Shown: positions 6,332 through 14,560, counted from the first letter of the stretch. The stretch: 15,065 nucleotides of DNA from JAKFWF01 sp031374115 (GCA_031374115.1 JANMNO010000026.1:1-15065), one strand, 5' to 3'. Translations and numbers: made by a program. Notes: generated by a model from the letters alone, not told the origin.

Positions 6332-9052
6332 ATGAACATTAAATCATTAATTAAAACCTTCTCGACTGTGAAAGCAACTATTGCAACGAACTTGAACCAC
6401 ACAAAGCTGAATTTTCTAAGTTTGGCTCGCTACCCAAAATCGTTACCCTCGCTTTATCGGTTGAATGCAACCATGCTTGGGATAGCGATGACGATTCTAC
6501 TCTGGTTTGGCATCGCGGCCAAATACCATGAGAACCGGCAAAATGATATTACGAACGCGAAGCAGGATGTGCAGAATTTCACGTTGCTGTTTGAAGAAAA
6601 TGTACTTCGGTCTATAAGCGAGATCGATAAGGCGCTTCTTTATCTTCGGCGGATCATACAGACATCGCCTGCACCAATAGATTATCATTCTATCGTTGGT
6701 ACTTCGGATGTTTTGAGTGATTTGATCGTGCAGGTCGCGGTCATCGACGCCGACGGCATCATGCGGGCGTCGAACGTCGGGCCACAACCAGCACCGCCAA
6801 CAGATTTGAGCGATCGCGAGCATTATCGCGTTCATGTTGGTAGCACGGCAGATAAGCTGTTTATCAGCAAGCCGGTAATCGGGCGTGCCAGTGGCAAATG
6901 GTCAGTCCAAATGACCCGTAGCTTCAAGAAGGCAAACGGATCATTTGGCGGCGTAATCGTCGCCTCATTCAATCCTGAGCATTTCGCCAAGTTCTACGGT
7001 AGAATTGAACTCGGCCAGGGTGCCACATATACGCTCATCGGCGAAGATGGCGTGGTCAGGGCGACAGGAGGCGACAAGCAGTATCAATTCGCACTCGGAA
7101 AAGATTTAACCGGCGACAAGAGACTGGCGCATCTCAATTCCAATCGCACTGAGATATTCTCCGATGTTGTCACGGCTGCAGGCATACCGCGTCTGGTCGC
7201 TGTGCGCAAAGTAGCGGGCCGGCCGTTGTTGGTCAGCACAAGCATTCCCGAGCAAGCAATTTACCAGAGCTCGAATTGGAGTTTGCTCTGGATGCTGCTG
7301 GCGGGAATTCTGCTTTCGATCATGATCGGCGTATCCACATGGCATACTCGCGAATCCGACCGTCAGTTGAAGCGGAAGGCAATTGAGCTCGAATTGACGC
7401 TTGAGCACATGACACAAGGCATCGCGATGGTGACAAAGGATCTGCAGATCCCGGTTATGAATCGTCAGTGTATCGAGTTGCTAAATTTGCCGCCGGAATT
7501 TCTCGTCGACAGGCCTCGTTTTGACGATCTAATACGCTATCAGCATGCGCACGGCGAGTTCGTTCACGCAAATATTGATGACAATGTCGATCCGCTGGAT
7601 GTCTTTGGTCCAGTTGACCTCGCCGGCAAATTCAAGATGTACGAACGCGTCCGCCCCGATGGTTCGGTGATCGAAGTGCGAAGCACGCGACTTGCGGATG
7701 GTGGATTTGTCCGCACGTTCTCCGACATCACCCAACGGCGGAATGCGCAGGCGGAGGCCAACAAGCGTGCCTGTGAGGACGCTCTGACGGGGCTTGCCAA
7801 TCGCCGTGTTCTCATCGAGACGATAGATCGGCTGACACAGGATACGAGTAAAAGTTTTGGTGTGCTCTGTCTCGATCTCGATCGGTTCAAGAACGTCAAT
7901 GACACGCAAGGACATGCCGTCGGCGATCAATTGCTCAAGGCAGTAGCCGAACGACTGAAGTGTTCGCTTCGTTCGACCGACCTGGTTGCTCGATTGGGGG
8001 GCGATGAATTTGCCGTCGTGCTCACTCCCATCAAGTCCGCCAGGACCTGCAAAATCGTCGTGAAGCGGCTCGTCGAAGCGATCGGTCGGCCTTATGAAAT
8101 CGACGGACGGCAGATCCTGATCGGCACCAGCATTGGTGTAGCCGTTGCTCCGGGAGATGGTCACTCGACAAATGATTTGCTCATCGCGGCCGACTTGGCA
8201 CTTTACGCGGCCAAGGCAGCTGGACGCGGGAGATATCAATTCTTCGCCAACGAAATGAACGAGGAGATCAAGGCACGCCAGGCGATCGAGGCCGACTTGC
8301 GGGTAGCGATCGCCGAACAACAACTCGAACTTTACTATCAGCCGATCATCAAGTTGAAGGACAATACTATTCTCGGCTTCGAGGCACTCGCGCGCTGGAA
8401 TCATCCAATTCGCGGATTTATTCCTCCCGACAAGTTCATTCCGATCGCCGAAGATGCGGGCTTGATAACGCTTCTTGGTGAATGGGCGCTGCGGGAAGCG
8501 TGCAGTCAAGCGATGCGGTGGCCGAGTGACATCGGCGTAGCAGTCAATCTCTCGCCTTTGCAATTTGGAAGTGCCGATCTTGTCAAAACGGTTGCGACGA
8601 TCCTAGCCGACACCGGACTATCGCCTGCACGGCTCGAGTTGGAAATCACCGAGGGTCTACTGATGCGAAACACCGAGCGAACCGTCTCAATTCTTCACGG
8701 CTTGAAACAGCTCGGTGTGCGCATCGCCATGGATGATTTCGGCACGGGGTACTCCTCGTTGAGCTATCTGCAAAGCTTTCCCTTCGATCGCATCAAGGTC
8801 GATCGCAGCTTTGTCTCGAGGCTCGGCGCAAGCGCCAGCGGGGCATCGGTGATCAAGGCCATCGTCGAAATTGCTTTCGCGAGCGGCATGCAAACCACAG
8901 CTGAGGGCGTGGAAACGGAAGCGCAGCGGGCCGGGCTCGAGGCACTGGGCTATGACGAGGCGCAAGGCTATCTATTCAGCCGTCCGCTGCCGTCTGCGCA
9001 GGTGGCGAGGGTTATTGCGGAGTGGAACCACGTCGTCCGTGTGGCGGCGTAA
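6332..9052 (+). CDS. Membrane GGDEF-EAL protein with Cache and PAS sensors (c-di-GMP turnover)
   Basis: The product of 906 residues is a membrane-bound bifunctional-type c-di-GMP enzyme. A membrane helix at about 42-65 and a second at about 316-336 flank a dCache-like periplasmic sensor (signature DREHYRVHV, SKPVIGR). A PAS-7-like domain follows at about 354-465, then GGDEF (about 475-635) and EAL (about 650-900). The cyclase motif RLGGDEF is intact (GGDEF at 556-560), and the inhibitory-site motif R547-S-T-D550 is five residues before it. The phosphodiesterase motifs are also complete: EAL at 684-686, NLSPLQF, ELEITEG, DDFGTGYSS, KVDRSF, AEGVET and AQGYLFSRP. Both activities are therefore possible. 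The ATG at 6332 has no clear ribosome binding site, and a TTG at 6314 is an in-frame alternative. The first 100 bases are AT-rich compared with the rest. The PilZ-like gene just upstream is a likely functional partner. Confidence 0.95.
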   Translation: MNIKSLIKTFSTVKATIATNLNHTKLNFLSLARYPKSLPSLYRLNATMLGIAMTILLWFGIAAKYHENRQNDITNAKQDVQNFTLLFEENVLRSISEIDKALLYLRRIIQTSPAPIDYHSIVGTSDVLSDLIVQVAVIDADGIMRASNVGPQPAPPTDLSDREHYRVHVGSTADKLFISKPVIGRASGKWSVQMTRSFKKANGSFGGVIVASFNPEHFAKFYGRIELGQGATYTLIGEDGVVRATGGDKQYQFALGKDLTGDKRLAHLNSNRTEIFSDVVTAAGIPRLVAVRKVAGRPLLVSTSIPEQAIYQSSNWSLLWMLLAGILLSIMIGVSTWHTRESDRQLKRKAIELELTLEHMTQGIAMVTKDLQIPVMNRQCIELLNLPPEFLVDRPRFDDLIRYQHAHGEFVHANIDDNVDPLDVFGPVDLAGKFKMYERVRPDGSVIEVRSTRLADGGFVRTFSDITQRRNAQAEANKRACEDALTGLANRRVLIETIDRLTQDTSKSFGVLCLDLDRFKNVNDTQGHAVGDQLLKAVAERLKCSLRSTDLVARLGGDEFAVVLTPIKSARTCKIVVKRLVEAIGRPYEIDGRQILIGTSIGVAVAPGDGHSTNDLLIAADLALYAAKAAGRGRYQFFANEMNEEIKARQAIEADLRVAIAEQQLELYYQPIIKLKDNTILGFEALARWNHPIRGFIPPDKFIPIAEDAGLITLLGEWALREACSQAMRWPSDIGVAVNLSPLQFGSADLVKTVATILADTGLSPARLELEITEGLLMRNTERTVSILHGLKQLGVRIAMDDFGTGYSSLSYLQSFPFDRIKVDRSFVSRLGASASGASVIKAIVEIAFASGMQTTAEGVETEAQRAGLEALGYDEAQGYLFSRPLPSAQVARVIAEWNHVVRVAA

Positions 9053-9350
9053 GGTGCCGCGGCCACGACAGCGGGTCGAGCGTACTCAACGCATCACCCG
9101 CCAGTTTGAACTACGATAGATTGCCGCTGATGATCTGTGCCGTGCGGACTTCAACTTCGCCGCGATGATCGAAGACGTCGAACGAAGGTCGAGGTGGCTA
9201 GCAATCAGCGGCGAACTTGAACCCCTTAATCTTTGCACAATGGGCTTTCGAGTCACCTGGGATCGGACTGTATCCACCTAACCTTCGAAAGATTCGCTTC
9301 ACGTGCCACTTCCGTTATGTCACGCCTTCAGGAGGTGGCGCGGGTGTCGT
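9053..9350. other. Gene-free stretch between convergent genes
   Basis: About 300 bases separate the GGDEF-EAL stop from the convergent stop of the Lys/Arg-rich gene. Frames here are short and lack family resemblance. AGGAGG at about 9330 precedes a GTG that would give only about 25 residues antisense to the neighbouring gene. I see no clear terminator hairpin with a T-run. Confidence 0.5.
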
Positions 9351-9863
9351 TTAAGCACGACTGCCAGCGCCAATCGGCAAGCGCGCACTGCGCCAAAACC
9401 ATTCTTGCTGCGTGCGAATGAGGTCAAACATTATCGAGACTGCAAATGTCTGTTGTCTCAACATCATGATCAGCGGCGACCATGATCCCGCTGCTGGCTC
9501 TGACAACATTGCAGTGGGCATAGTGCGATGCTGCTCAGCCACACGAGCGGCTTGAACTCCGATGGTGTTCTTTTCGGCCGCTGCTTCCATTTCTGCAATC
9601 ACTACGTCCAAGCCAACGGGGGGCGAAGCCTTTACCGTCGACCGTTCAACAACGGCGTTTTTAAGTTTTGATTTTGGATTGCGCGAACTTCCGGCGGAAT
9701 CCGCTGGTCTCGTGCGCTTGGAAACTGGGGTGTCCCGCTTAGTATCCGATGCAGCTACCCGCAACGCTTTGACGCGTGTACGTGATGGCGGAGTTTTCCG
9801 CGCTATGCGATCAGCGACTGGAGTTTTCGGTTTCCGAGCATTCTTGTTCGACACGCGGCTCAT
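9351..9863 (-). CDS. Lys/Arg-rich protein with a phasin-like C-terminal segment, function unknown
   Basis: This 170-residue protein has two contrasting parts. Residues 1-80 are rich in Lys, Arg, Pro, Ser and Ala (for example NARKPKTPVADRIARKTPP), look disordered, and resemble histone-H1-like or DNA-binding tails. Residues 84-112 form an amphipathic helix. Residues 127-160 read SWSPLIMMLRQQTFAVSIMFDLIRTQQEWFWRSARLP (quoted in part as LRQQTFAVSIMFDLIRTQQE), a hydrophobic/Trp-rich helix reminiscent of phasins or other granule-binding proteins. GAGGA a few bases before the ATG at 9863 supports the start. A 25-residue peptide gene lies 100 bases upstream on the same strand and may share its promoter. 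I do not recognise a named family. The phasin comparison rests on composition only. Confidence 0.7.
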   Translation of the reverse strand: MSRVSNKNARKPKTPVADRIARKTPPSRTRVKALRVAASDTKRDTPVSKRTRPADSAGSSRNPKSKLKNAVVERSTVKASPPVGLDVVIAEMEAAAEKNTIGVQAARVAEQHRTMPTAMLSEPAAGSWSPLIMMLRQQTFAVSIMFDLIRTQQEWFWRSARLPIGAGSRA

Positions 9864-9963
9864 GCGTCCTCGCTATTTTTGATGATCAATTGCAGGCGTT
9901 GACCCCATAGGTTAGCTTCACGCACCTGACATGCGTTAGCTAGGGCCTTCGGATGGAAAGTCA

Positions 9964-10041
9964 TTAGATGATGCCGACCACCTTGAGGAGGATTATCCCC
10001 ACGATCGGCACGCCCGCAAACCACAAAATGACCGGCTTCAT
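9964..10041 (-). CDS. 25-residue hydrophobic membrane peptide
   Basis: This short gene encodes 25 residues: MKPVILWFAGVPIV followed by GIILLKVVGII, then TAA and an immediate TGA. Almost the whole peptide is one hydrophobic helix with a single Lys at each end region (Lys2 and Lys20), so it should sit in the inner membrane. AGGAG at 10048-10052 on the minus strand is 6 bases before the ATG, one of the best ribosome binding sites in the window. A near-consensus EcfG promoter lies about 36 bases upstream of the ATG. I recall similar tiny single-helix proteins from rhizobia, but I cannot name a family. The sequence-based case for translation is good; the role is unknown. Confidence 0.7.
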   Translation of the reverse strand: MKPVILWFAGVPIVGIILLKVVGII

Positions 10042-10047
10042 AGAACA

Positions 10048-10052
10048 CTCCT
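10048..10052 (-). promoter_or_regulatory. Ribosome binding site of the 25-residue peptide
   Basis: AGGAG on the minus strand lies 6 bases before the ATG at 10041. It is the main reason for calling so short a gene. Confidence 0.7.
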
Positions 10053-10077
10053 AGAGTTATATGGATAAGAGTGAGGG

Positions 10078-10103
10078 AAACCCCTGGGCGCCAGAACAGT
10101 TCC
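10078..10103 (-). promoter_or_regulatory. Putative EcfG-type (general stress response) promoter
   Basis: On the minus strand GGAAC (10099-10103) is followed after 16 bases by gGTTt (10082-10078). The EcfG consensus of alphaproteobacteria is GGAAC-N16/17-cGTT, so only the first base of the -10 element differs. The element ends about 36 bases before the ATG of the 25-residue peptide, leaving a short leader that contains its AGGAG. This would place the peptide, and perhaps the Lys/Arg-rich gene behind it, under general stress control. Confidence 0.5.
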
Positions 10104-10356
10104 AAGGCGATTAAGGTAGCAGCAGACCTGCGCACTCACCGACCTCCCGCGTCCTCTCGAATTTTCAGATAGGATTAATGCTCCAGGGGTCGTTCGGTGT
10201 GCCGGCATCGGCGATCGGCTTGGTATCGCCTAGCGCATCAAATATTTTGCCTTACGCGAGTGTTTAACAATACCGTTCATTCGTGCCTTCACGGCCACAT
10301 CGTGGCGACATGGATTATGGTACTCAAGACGAATTGAAGTGGAATCGGGGGCAACC

Positions 10357-11079
10357 ATGGACAAGCGCATTTTAACCGGATTAGCCGCTTTGACGCTCCT
10401 TGATATCTCGGCGTCAACTGCAGCTGCGCAGGATTGGGGCGGCGCCTACATTGGCATCCACGGCGGCTATCGCTGGAGCGATGGCCGACTCACCACCGGT
10501 GCGTACACCCTCAACAACCCCAGCGACGTCGATCCAGTAATCCCGCCGCGATCCGAATCGTACGACCTCGGGAGTGGCATCGGCGGTCTACAGGGTGGTT
10601 ACAATTTCCAGATTCCGGGCGGCTGGGTGTTCGGCTTTGAAGGCGACATGAGTTGGGGCAATGGCGACGACTCCAAATCACGAACGATCCTGATCGACGG
10701 CGTCGCTTACAGCCTTGCATCGCGGGCTGAACTCAATTGGCAGGCGACGCTGCGGGCGCGCCTTGGCTTCACCAGTGGAAATTGGTTGTTCTACGGTACC
10801 GCCGGCGTTGCTTTCGCCGATTTTGACTGGACTGAGACGTTCTCGAGGCCCGGCGCGTTTAGCATTGGTGCTTCCAAGTCTGAGACGCTGACCGGCTGGA
10901 CCATCGGTGCTGGTGCCGAATACGCCATGACACGCAACTGGATCATTCGCGCCGAGTACCTGTTCGAAGACTTCGGCACTGTGCATGTCCCCTTGGCCGC
11001 AGCTTTGCCTGCAGGCACGAGCGGCAACATCGACCTCGATGCTCACAAACTGAGACTGGGCATTAGTTATAAGTTCTGA
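10357..11079 (+). CDS. Outer-membrane beta-barrel protein (Omp25/31-like)
   Basis: This 240-residue precursor starts with a Sec signal peptide (KR at 3-4, hydrophobic core 6-15, TAAA at 21-24 with cleavage likely before Gln25). The mature part opens with DWGGAYIGIHGGYRW. It then alternates amphipathic strands: GLQGGYNFQIPGGWVFGFEGDMSWG, ATLRARLGF, WLFYGTAGVAFADFDW, TGWTIGAGAEYAM and WIIRAEYLFEDFG. It ends in HKLRLGISYKF, with the C-terminal Phe that the BAM machinery recognises. This is the pattern of the eight-strand Omp25/Omp31/RopB-like barrels of Rhizobiales, which stabilise the envelope. The ATG at 10357 gives a normal signal peptide and has a G-rich tract (GGGGG, 10346-10351) before it; a GTG at 10339 would add six residues. 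The gene converges on the ligase gene, with 30 bases between the stops. Confidence 0.9.
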   Translation: MDKRILTGLAALTLLDISASTAAAQDWGGAYIGIHGGYRWSDGRLTTGAYTLNNPSDVDPVIPPRSESYDLGSGIGGLQGGYNFQIPGGWVFGFEGDMSWGNGDDSKSRTILIDGVAYSLASRAELNWQATLRARLGFTSGNWLFYGTAGVAFADFDWTETFSRPGAFSIGASKSETLTGWTIGAGAEYAMTRNWIIRAEYLFEDFGTVHVPLAAALPAGTSGNIDLDAHKLRLGISYKF

Positions 11080-11109
11080 CGCAACACATGCGAGCACGCG
11101 CCACTTAGA

Positions 11110-12441
11110 TTACTGGGTTGGTGACGTTGGCGCTTTACGATCCACAAGCGAGACGAAATCCTCGAACTTACCCGATGGTGAGCGCGGGATGTCATTGACA
11201 ACCACGACGCTTATGCGAAACCCGGGATCCAACTCCTGGCGCAGATAGGTCCCGAGACCGCCCTCGTCGGCGGGCCCGGCACCGGGTGCCGGGACATAGC
11301 GAACCTCGATCTCATCGTAACTCGTTTGCACGACTTGGAACTGAACCATCGGGACCAAGGCCTTGAGCTTCGCGATTGAGAACAGCGGGTAAATTATGCG
11401 GCCATCCGCAAGACGGAAAGTGTTGCGGTAGCGCCCGATGATGCGCTTCAGCGTCGGCAGCCGTACAGGGCAGCGCGTATCGTTTAGACCAACCGTCGCA
11501 TAGTCGCCAATCTCGTAACGGATAAAGCCGGTCGCGTAGCTGTAGAATGGCGTCACGATTACACGCCCCGTCTCGCCGGGCGCGCAGGGGCGGCCCATAT
11601 CGTCCAGGACCTCTACCAGCACGGACTCTGCAGCGATGTGGTAGAGCCCGCAGTTGGGGCAATCAGTGGCGATCGACCCGGCCTCATCGGCTCCGTACTG
11701 ATCGATCAGCGGGGCGCCGAACACTTCCCGGCACACGGTCCGCGTCTCGTGTGGGAGCAGACTCGATACGCCGATAATCCGCTCGAACCGCAACTTTATG
11801 CCGCGCTCCCGCACCCGTTCGGCAAGTGGCCGCAGCGTCGAGGAATAAGCCGTCAAATAGTGGGGCCGCCGCTTGACGAGCCAGTCGATCTGTTGATCGG
11901 TATCCGCCGACATATCGATCAGGTGATGAAGCCCCGAGGGAAATCCCACCCGCCAGCCCTCGTATGTGACGCCATCGGGTGCAGGCGCCGGCACCTTTCG
12001 GCGCGAAATGTATGTCGCCATGGTGAGATGACCGTCGAGACCCCACCATCTGTAGAGCCGATCGGTCACTGCGCGTGCCGCAACCATCTGCAGCTCGTTC
12101 GTCGAGAACACCACAGGTCGGCCGGTCGAGCCCGATGTCTCATCCAGACTTACACGACCCAGATGTGGGGGAACCACAGTCGCCGCGAGAGCTCGCGTGT
12201 TGGACTGCGCCTCGGCACGCGTCAGGATTGGAATTTCGGACCAGCGGTTCAAATCGACTTCATCACCACGAAAGAGTGGAGCGAGCCGCGTCCTGTAGAA
12301 CGGTACATTCGATCGGGCGTGCTTGAGCAGCGGCACCAGCAATTGCCGCTGATAGGCGGTGAGTTCCGCTGGCGACAGCCGCTCAGTCGCGGCTAGCACG
12401 TCGCGGAACTTGATCACCATCTGGTCCGTGCGATCGGCCAT
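11110..12441 (-). CDS. PaaK/CapK-like adenylate-forming enzyme (acyl-CoA ligase superfamily)
   Basis: The 443-residue protein belongs to the phenylacetate-CoA ligase / CapK / coenzyme F390 synthetase group of ATP-dependent adenylating enzymes. Visible motifs are the nucleotide-binding TSGSTGRP (102-109), YGADE (249-253), GETGRVIVT, the ATP-binding RYEIGD (308-313), the hinge LKRIIGR (331-337) and a C-terminal SPSGKFEDF (421-429) with the catalytic-type Lys. A CPNCGLYH segment (261-268) just after YGADE may bind a metal, as in some relatives. All core motifs are intact. There is no aromatic-catabolism gene next to it, so the acyl substrate cannot be guessed. The ATG at 12441 fits the length of the family; an ATG at 12420 and an upstream GTG at 12486 (with GAGGG before it) are alternatives. 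Confidence 0.85.
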   Translation of the reverse strand: MADRTDQMVIKFRDVLAATERLSPAELTAYQRQLLVPLLKHARSNVPFYRTRLAPLFRGDEVDLNRWSEIPILTRAEAQSNTRALAATVVPPHLGRVSLDETSGSTGRPVVFSTNELQMVAARAVTDRLYRWWGLDGHLTMATYISRRKVPAPAPDGVTYEGWRVGFPSGLHHLIDMSADTDQQIDWLVKRRPHYLTAYSSTLRPLAERVRERGIKLRFERIIGVSSLLPHETRTVCREVFGAPLIDQYGADEAGSIATDCPNCGLYHIAAESVLVEVLDDMGRPCAPGETGRVIVTPFYSYATGFIRYEIGDYATVGLNDTRCPVRLPTLKRIIGRYRNTFRLADGRIIYPLFSIAKLKALVPMVQFQVVQTSYDEIEVRYVPAPGAGPADEGGLGTYLRQELDPGFRISVVVVNDIPRSPSGKFEDFVSLVDRKAPTSPTQ

Positions 12442-12760
12442 CGGCAGTGCATGCTCGAAAGAAGTAACGAATGCCCCCTGATGCACCCTGATGCACCCTC
12501 TTACACCGACCGCCGGAGCGTGCAATGGATGATCTCGATATTGATTGCCGGACCGTGCGGTTCGTTCCGATCTGGCGGAAAGCATTCACCACACGCCATC
12601 AGGCCAGTAAAGCTATAGTCCAATACATCGAGGGCTTCGCATTTATATCGGCTCTTCCCGGCATAACCAGACGCGACCCAGTCACGACCGACACCAGGTG
12701 CAAATTCCTGATGGCTCGATCAACGCCTTTGCGTCAGCGCCGGCTCAGCGCGAAACCTTC
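12442..12760. other. Gene-free stretch between the ligase and antiporter genes
   Basis: These 319 bases carry a 10-base tandem repeat at 12476-12499 and otherwise nothing I can name. Open frames here on either strand look random. There is no clear terminator for the antiporter gene and no convincing promoter for the ligase. Confidence 0.5.
12476..12499. repeat. 10-base tandem repeat (2.4 copies)
   Basis: CCCTGATGCA occurs twice in direct succession (12476-12485 and 12486-12495), followed by a partial CCCT. It lies 35 bases upstream of the chosen ATG of the ligase gene, and on that strand it overlaps a possible GTG start. Copy-number change would alter the leader spacing. Confidence 0.6.
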
Positions 12761-14560
12761 TTACAAAGTCGGTGCTTGGCGTTTTGCCCTCAGCGAGTGG
12801 CTTCCCGTCGTTCCAGCTTCTTTGGCGGCCTGCTGCAGCAGTTGCCTAAACTCGTCGCGCTGCTCGTGAATCGAGGCGATCACAGGGCCGGTCGGCATGC
12901 CGAGACCAACCAGCGCCGCTTCAGAAAGCTGCAAGCTGGCCTCGATGGTTTCGGGCACGGCATCGGTTACGCCGATGGCATATAGGTGTCGGGCATGCTC
13001 AGCATCGCGGGCACGCGCGACAACCAGGATGTCCGGCCTTGCCTTGCGCACCTGCCGTACGATGTCGTCGATCGATGATCGCGTGTGGATGGTGACGATC
13101 ACGCCTGACGCGTCGCTAAGTCCACAAGCCTTCAGAAAGGCCGGGTTGGTTGCATCGCCGTAATAGACGGCATGCCCTTGTGCGCGATCTTCGGCAACGG
13201 AATTGGCGTCGTCGTCAGCCGCCGTATAGGCGACCCCGTGTCGCTTGAGCATTGTGCACACGACCTTGCCCACACGGCCGTGACCGACAACGATGGCATG
13301 TCGCTTCAGCGGTTCCGGCTGGATCGCTAATGCCGCGTCCAAAATACGGGGCTTCGCAAGCAACGCCGAAATTCGGTTGGCGAACAGGGCGAGCAATGGG
13401 ATGAGCGCCATCGTCAACGAGGTGACGGCCAGGGTGAAGCTCGCGACCGGCTGCGTCACCACACCGAGTGCTGCCGCAAGACCGATGCCGACAAAGGCAA
13501 ACTCACCACCGGGGCCAAGTAGCAGGGCAGTTTCGATCGATGCCGGTACGGACAGCTTGAATAAGCGGGCAAGACCCACCAACACAATCGCCTTCAGCCC
13601 GATGAGGCCGATCACGCTGACCAACAGCCAAAATGGCTCTCGGGCCAGGACGCGTACGTCGATGCTCATGCCGACCGTGAAGAAGAAGATGCCGAGCAGC
13701 AGGCCCTTGAATGGTTCAATGGTCGCCTCGATGGCCTTGCGAAATTCTGTCTCTGCGAGAAGGAGGCCAGCAACGAAAGCGCCGAGCGCCATCGATAAAT
13801 TGGCTACCGCAGCGACGACGCCAGTGCCGACTATTACGAATAGTATCGCCGCGATGAACAGCTCGCTCGATTGTGTCCGGGCCACTTGCCGGAAAAAGGG
13901 GCGAAGAAATGTCCGGCCGACCAGAACGATTAGCGCGACGGCGGCGATAGCTTGAAACAAGGCCATCCCCACGGTTGCTAGAACCGAGTTACCTTTGTCG
14001 GCTCCCAGAATCGAGACGAACATCAGGATCGGAATGACCGCGAGATCCTGCGCGAGTAGAACAGAAAAGCTCGACCGGCCAGCGCTTGTCGCCAAGCGGC
14101 CCTGGCTGGAGATCACTTCCAACACGATCGCGGTCGAGGAAAGTGCAAGGCATGCGCCCAGCGTGACGGCAACCGCAGCTTTATGGCCGGTCATCGCGAT
14201 AATAGCAGCAAGGATAGCCGTCGTGATCACCACCTGCAGTCCGCCTAGACCAAACACCAGACGGCGCATCGCCATCAGCCGTTCGTATGATAGTTCCAAG
14301 CCGATCAGAAACAGCAAGAAGACGACGCCGAGATCGGCGATCCCGGCCACGTTCTTGGCGTCAACGACGGTAAACCAGTAGAGGATCGGCACTTGGCCGA
14401 TAAACGAGCCAAGCCCGAGCGGGCCGAGCAACGCCCCGGCCCCGAGATAGCCGAGCACCGGGCTTAGGCCCCATCGATGCACCATCGGCACGACGATACC
14501 GGCGGTGCCGAGCACCACCAGTGCGTCGCTGTAGACAGGAATATTGATCGATGCCGCCAC
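12761..14560 (-). CDS. Monovalent cation:proton antiporter-2 family protein with RCK/TrkA-N domain (KefB/KefC-like)
   Basis: The 599-residue inner-membrane protein joins a multi-span CPA2 exchanger (about residues 10-395) to a cytoplasmic NAD(P)-binding RCK domain (about 420-535). The exchanger part shows GLSPVLGYLGAGALLGPLG, FLLFLIGLEL, LLAQDLAVIP and GPGGEFAFVGIGLA, the family landmarks. The RCK part begins HAIVVGHGRVG (Rossmann GxGxxG at about 426-431) and includes YYGDATNP. It should exchange K+ (or Na+) for H+ and be gated by nucleotide or redox state. No ancillary flavoprotein subunit (KefF/KefG) is adjacent. The GTG at 14560 is chosen because GGAGG lies 5 bases before it; an earlier in-frame GTG at 14581 would put that site inside the gene. 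No regulatory site is evident upstream. Confidence 0.92.
   Translation of the reverse strand: MAASINIPVYSDALVVLGTAGIVVPMVHRWGLSPVLGYLGAGALLGPLGLGSFIGQVPILYWFTVVDAKNVAGIADLGVVFLLFLIGLELSYERLMAMRRLVFGLGGLQVVITTAILAAIIAMTGHKAAVAVTLGACLALSSTAIVLEVISSQGRLATSAGRSSFSVLLAQDLAVIPILMFVSILGADKGNSVLATVGMALFQAIAAVALIVLVGRTFLRPFFRQVARTQSSELFIAAILFVIVGTGVVAAVANLSMALGAFVAGLLLAETEFRKAIEATIEPFKGLLLGIFFFTVGMSIDVRVLAREPFWLLVSVIGLIGLKAIVLVGLARLFKLSVPASIETALLLGPGGEFAFVGIGLAAALGVVTQPVASFTLAVTSLTMALIPLLALFANRISALLAKPRILDAALAIQPEPLKRHAIVVGHGRVGKVVCTMLKRHGVAYTAADDDANSVAEDRAQGHAVYYGDATNPAFLKACGLSDASGVIVTIHTRSSIDDIVRQVRKARPDILVVARARDAEHARHLYAIGVTDAVPETIEASLQLSEAALVGLGMPTGPVIASIHEQRDEFRQLLQQAAKEAGTTGSHSLRAKRQAPTL

Larger units (their letters stand above)
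10042..10356. other. Divergent intergenic region
   Basis: These 315 bases separate the 25-residue peptide gene (-) from the outer-membrane barrel gene (+). The left end holds the ribosome binding site and EcfG-like promoter listed separately. Toward the barrel gene there is an AT-richer patch at about 10236-10275 that may contain its promoter, but I cannot define -35 and -10 boxes with confidence. A short inverted repeat (GGCGAT at 10210-10215, ATCGCC at 10225-10230) is present and could be chance. Confidence 0.45.

Noticed and set aside
9860..10135. 91-codon minus-strand frame overlapping the 25-residue peptide gene
   Set aside because: It lies in another frame, lacks a ribosome binding site, and is explained by the better supported short gene and its promoter.
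10210..10230. Inverted repeat GGCGAT...ATCGCC
   Set aside because: Six-base arms around a 9-base loop without a T-run are likely by chance in this composition.
12544..12568. GGAAC-N16-CAAT upstream of the ligase gene on the minus strand
   Set aside because: The -35 half matches EcfG, but the -10 half is CAAT rather than CGTT, and it is about 100 bases from the start.
12525..12869. 114-codon + frame at the 3' end of the antiporter gene
   Set aside because: It is partly antisense to the antiporter, with no recognisable domain or ribosome binding site.
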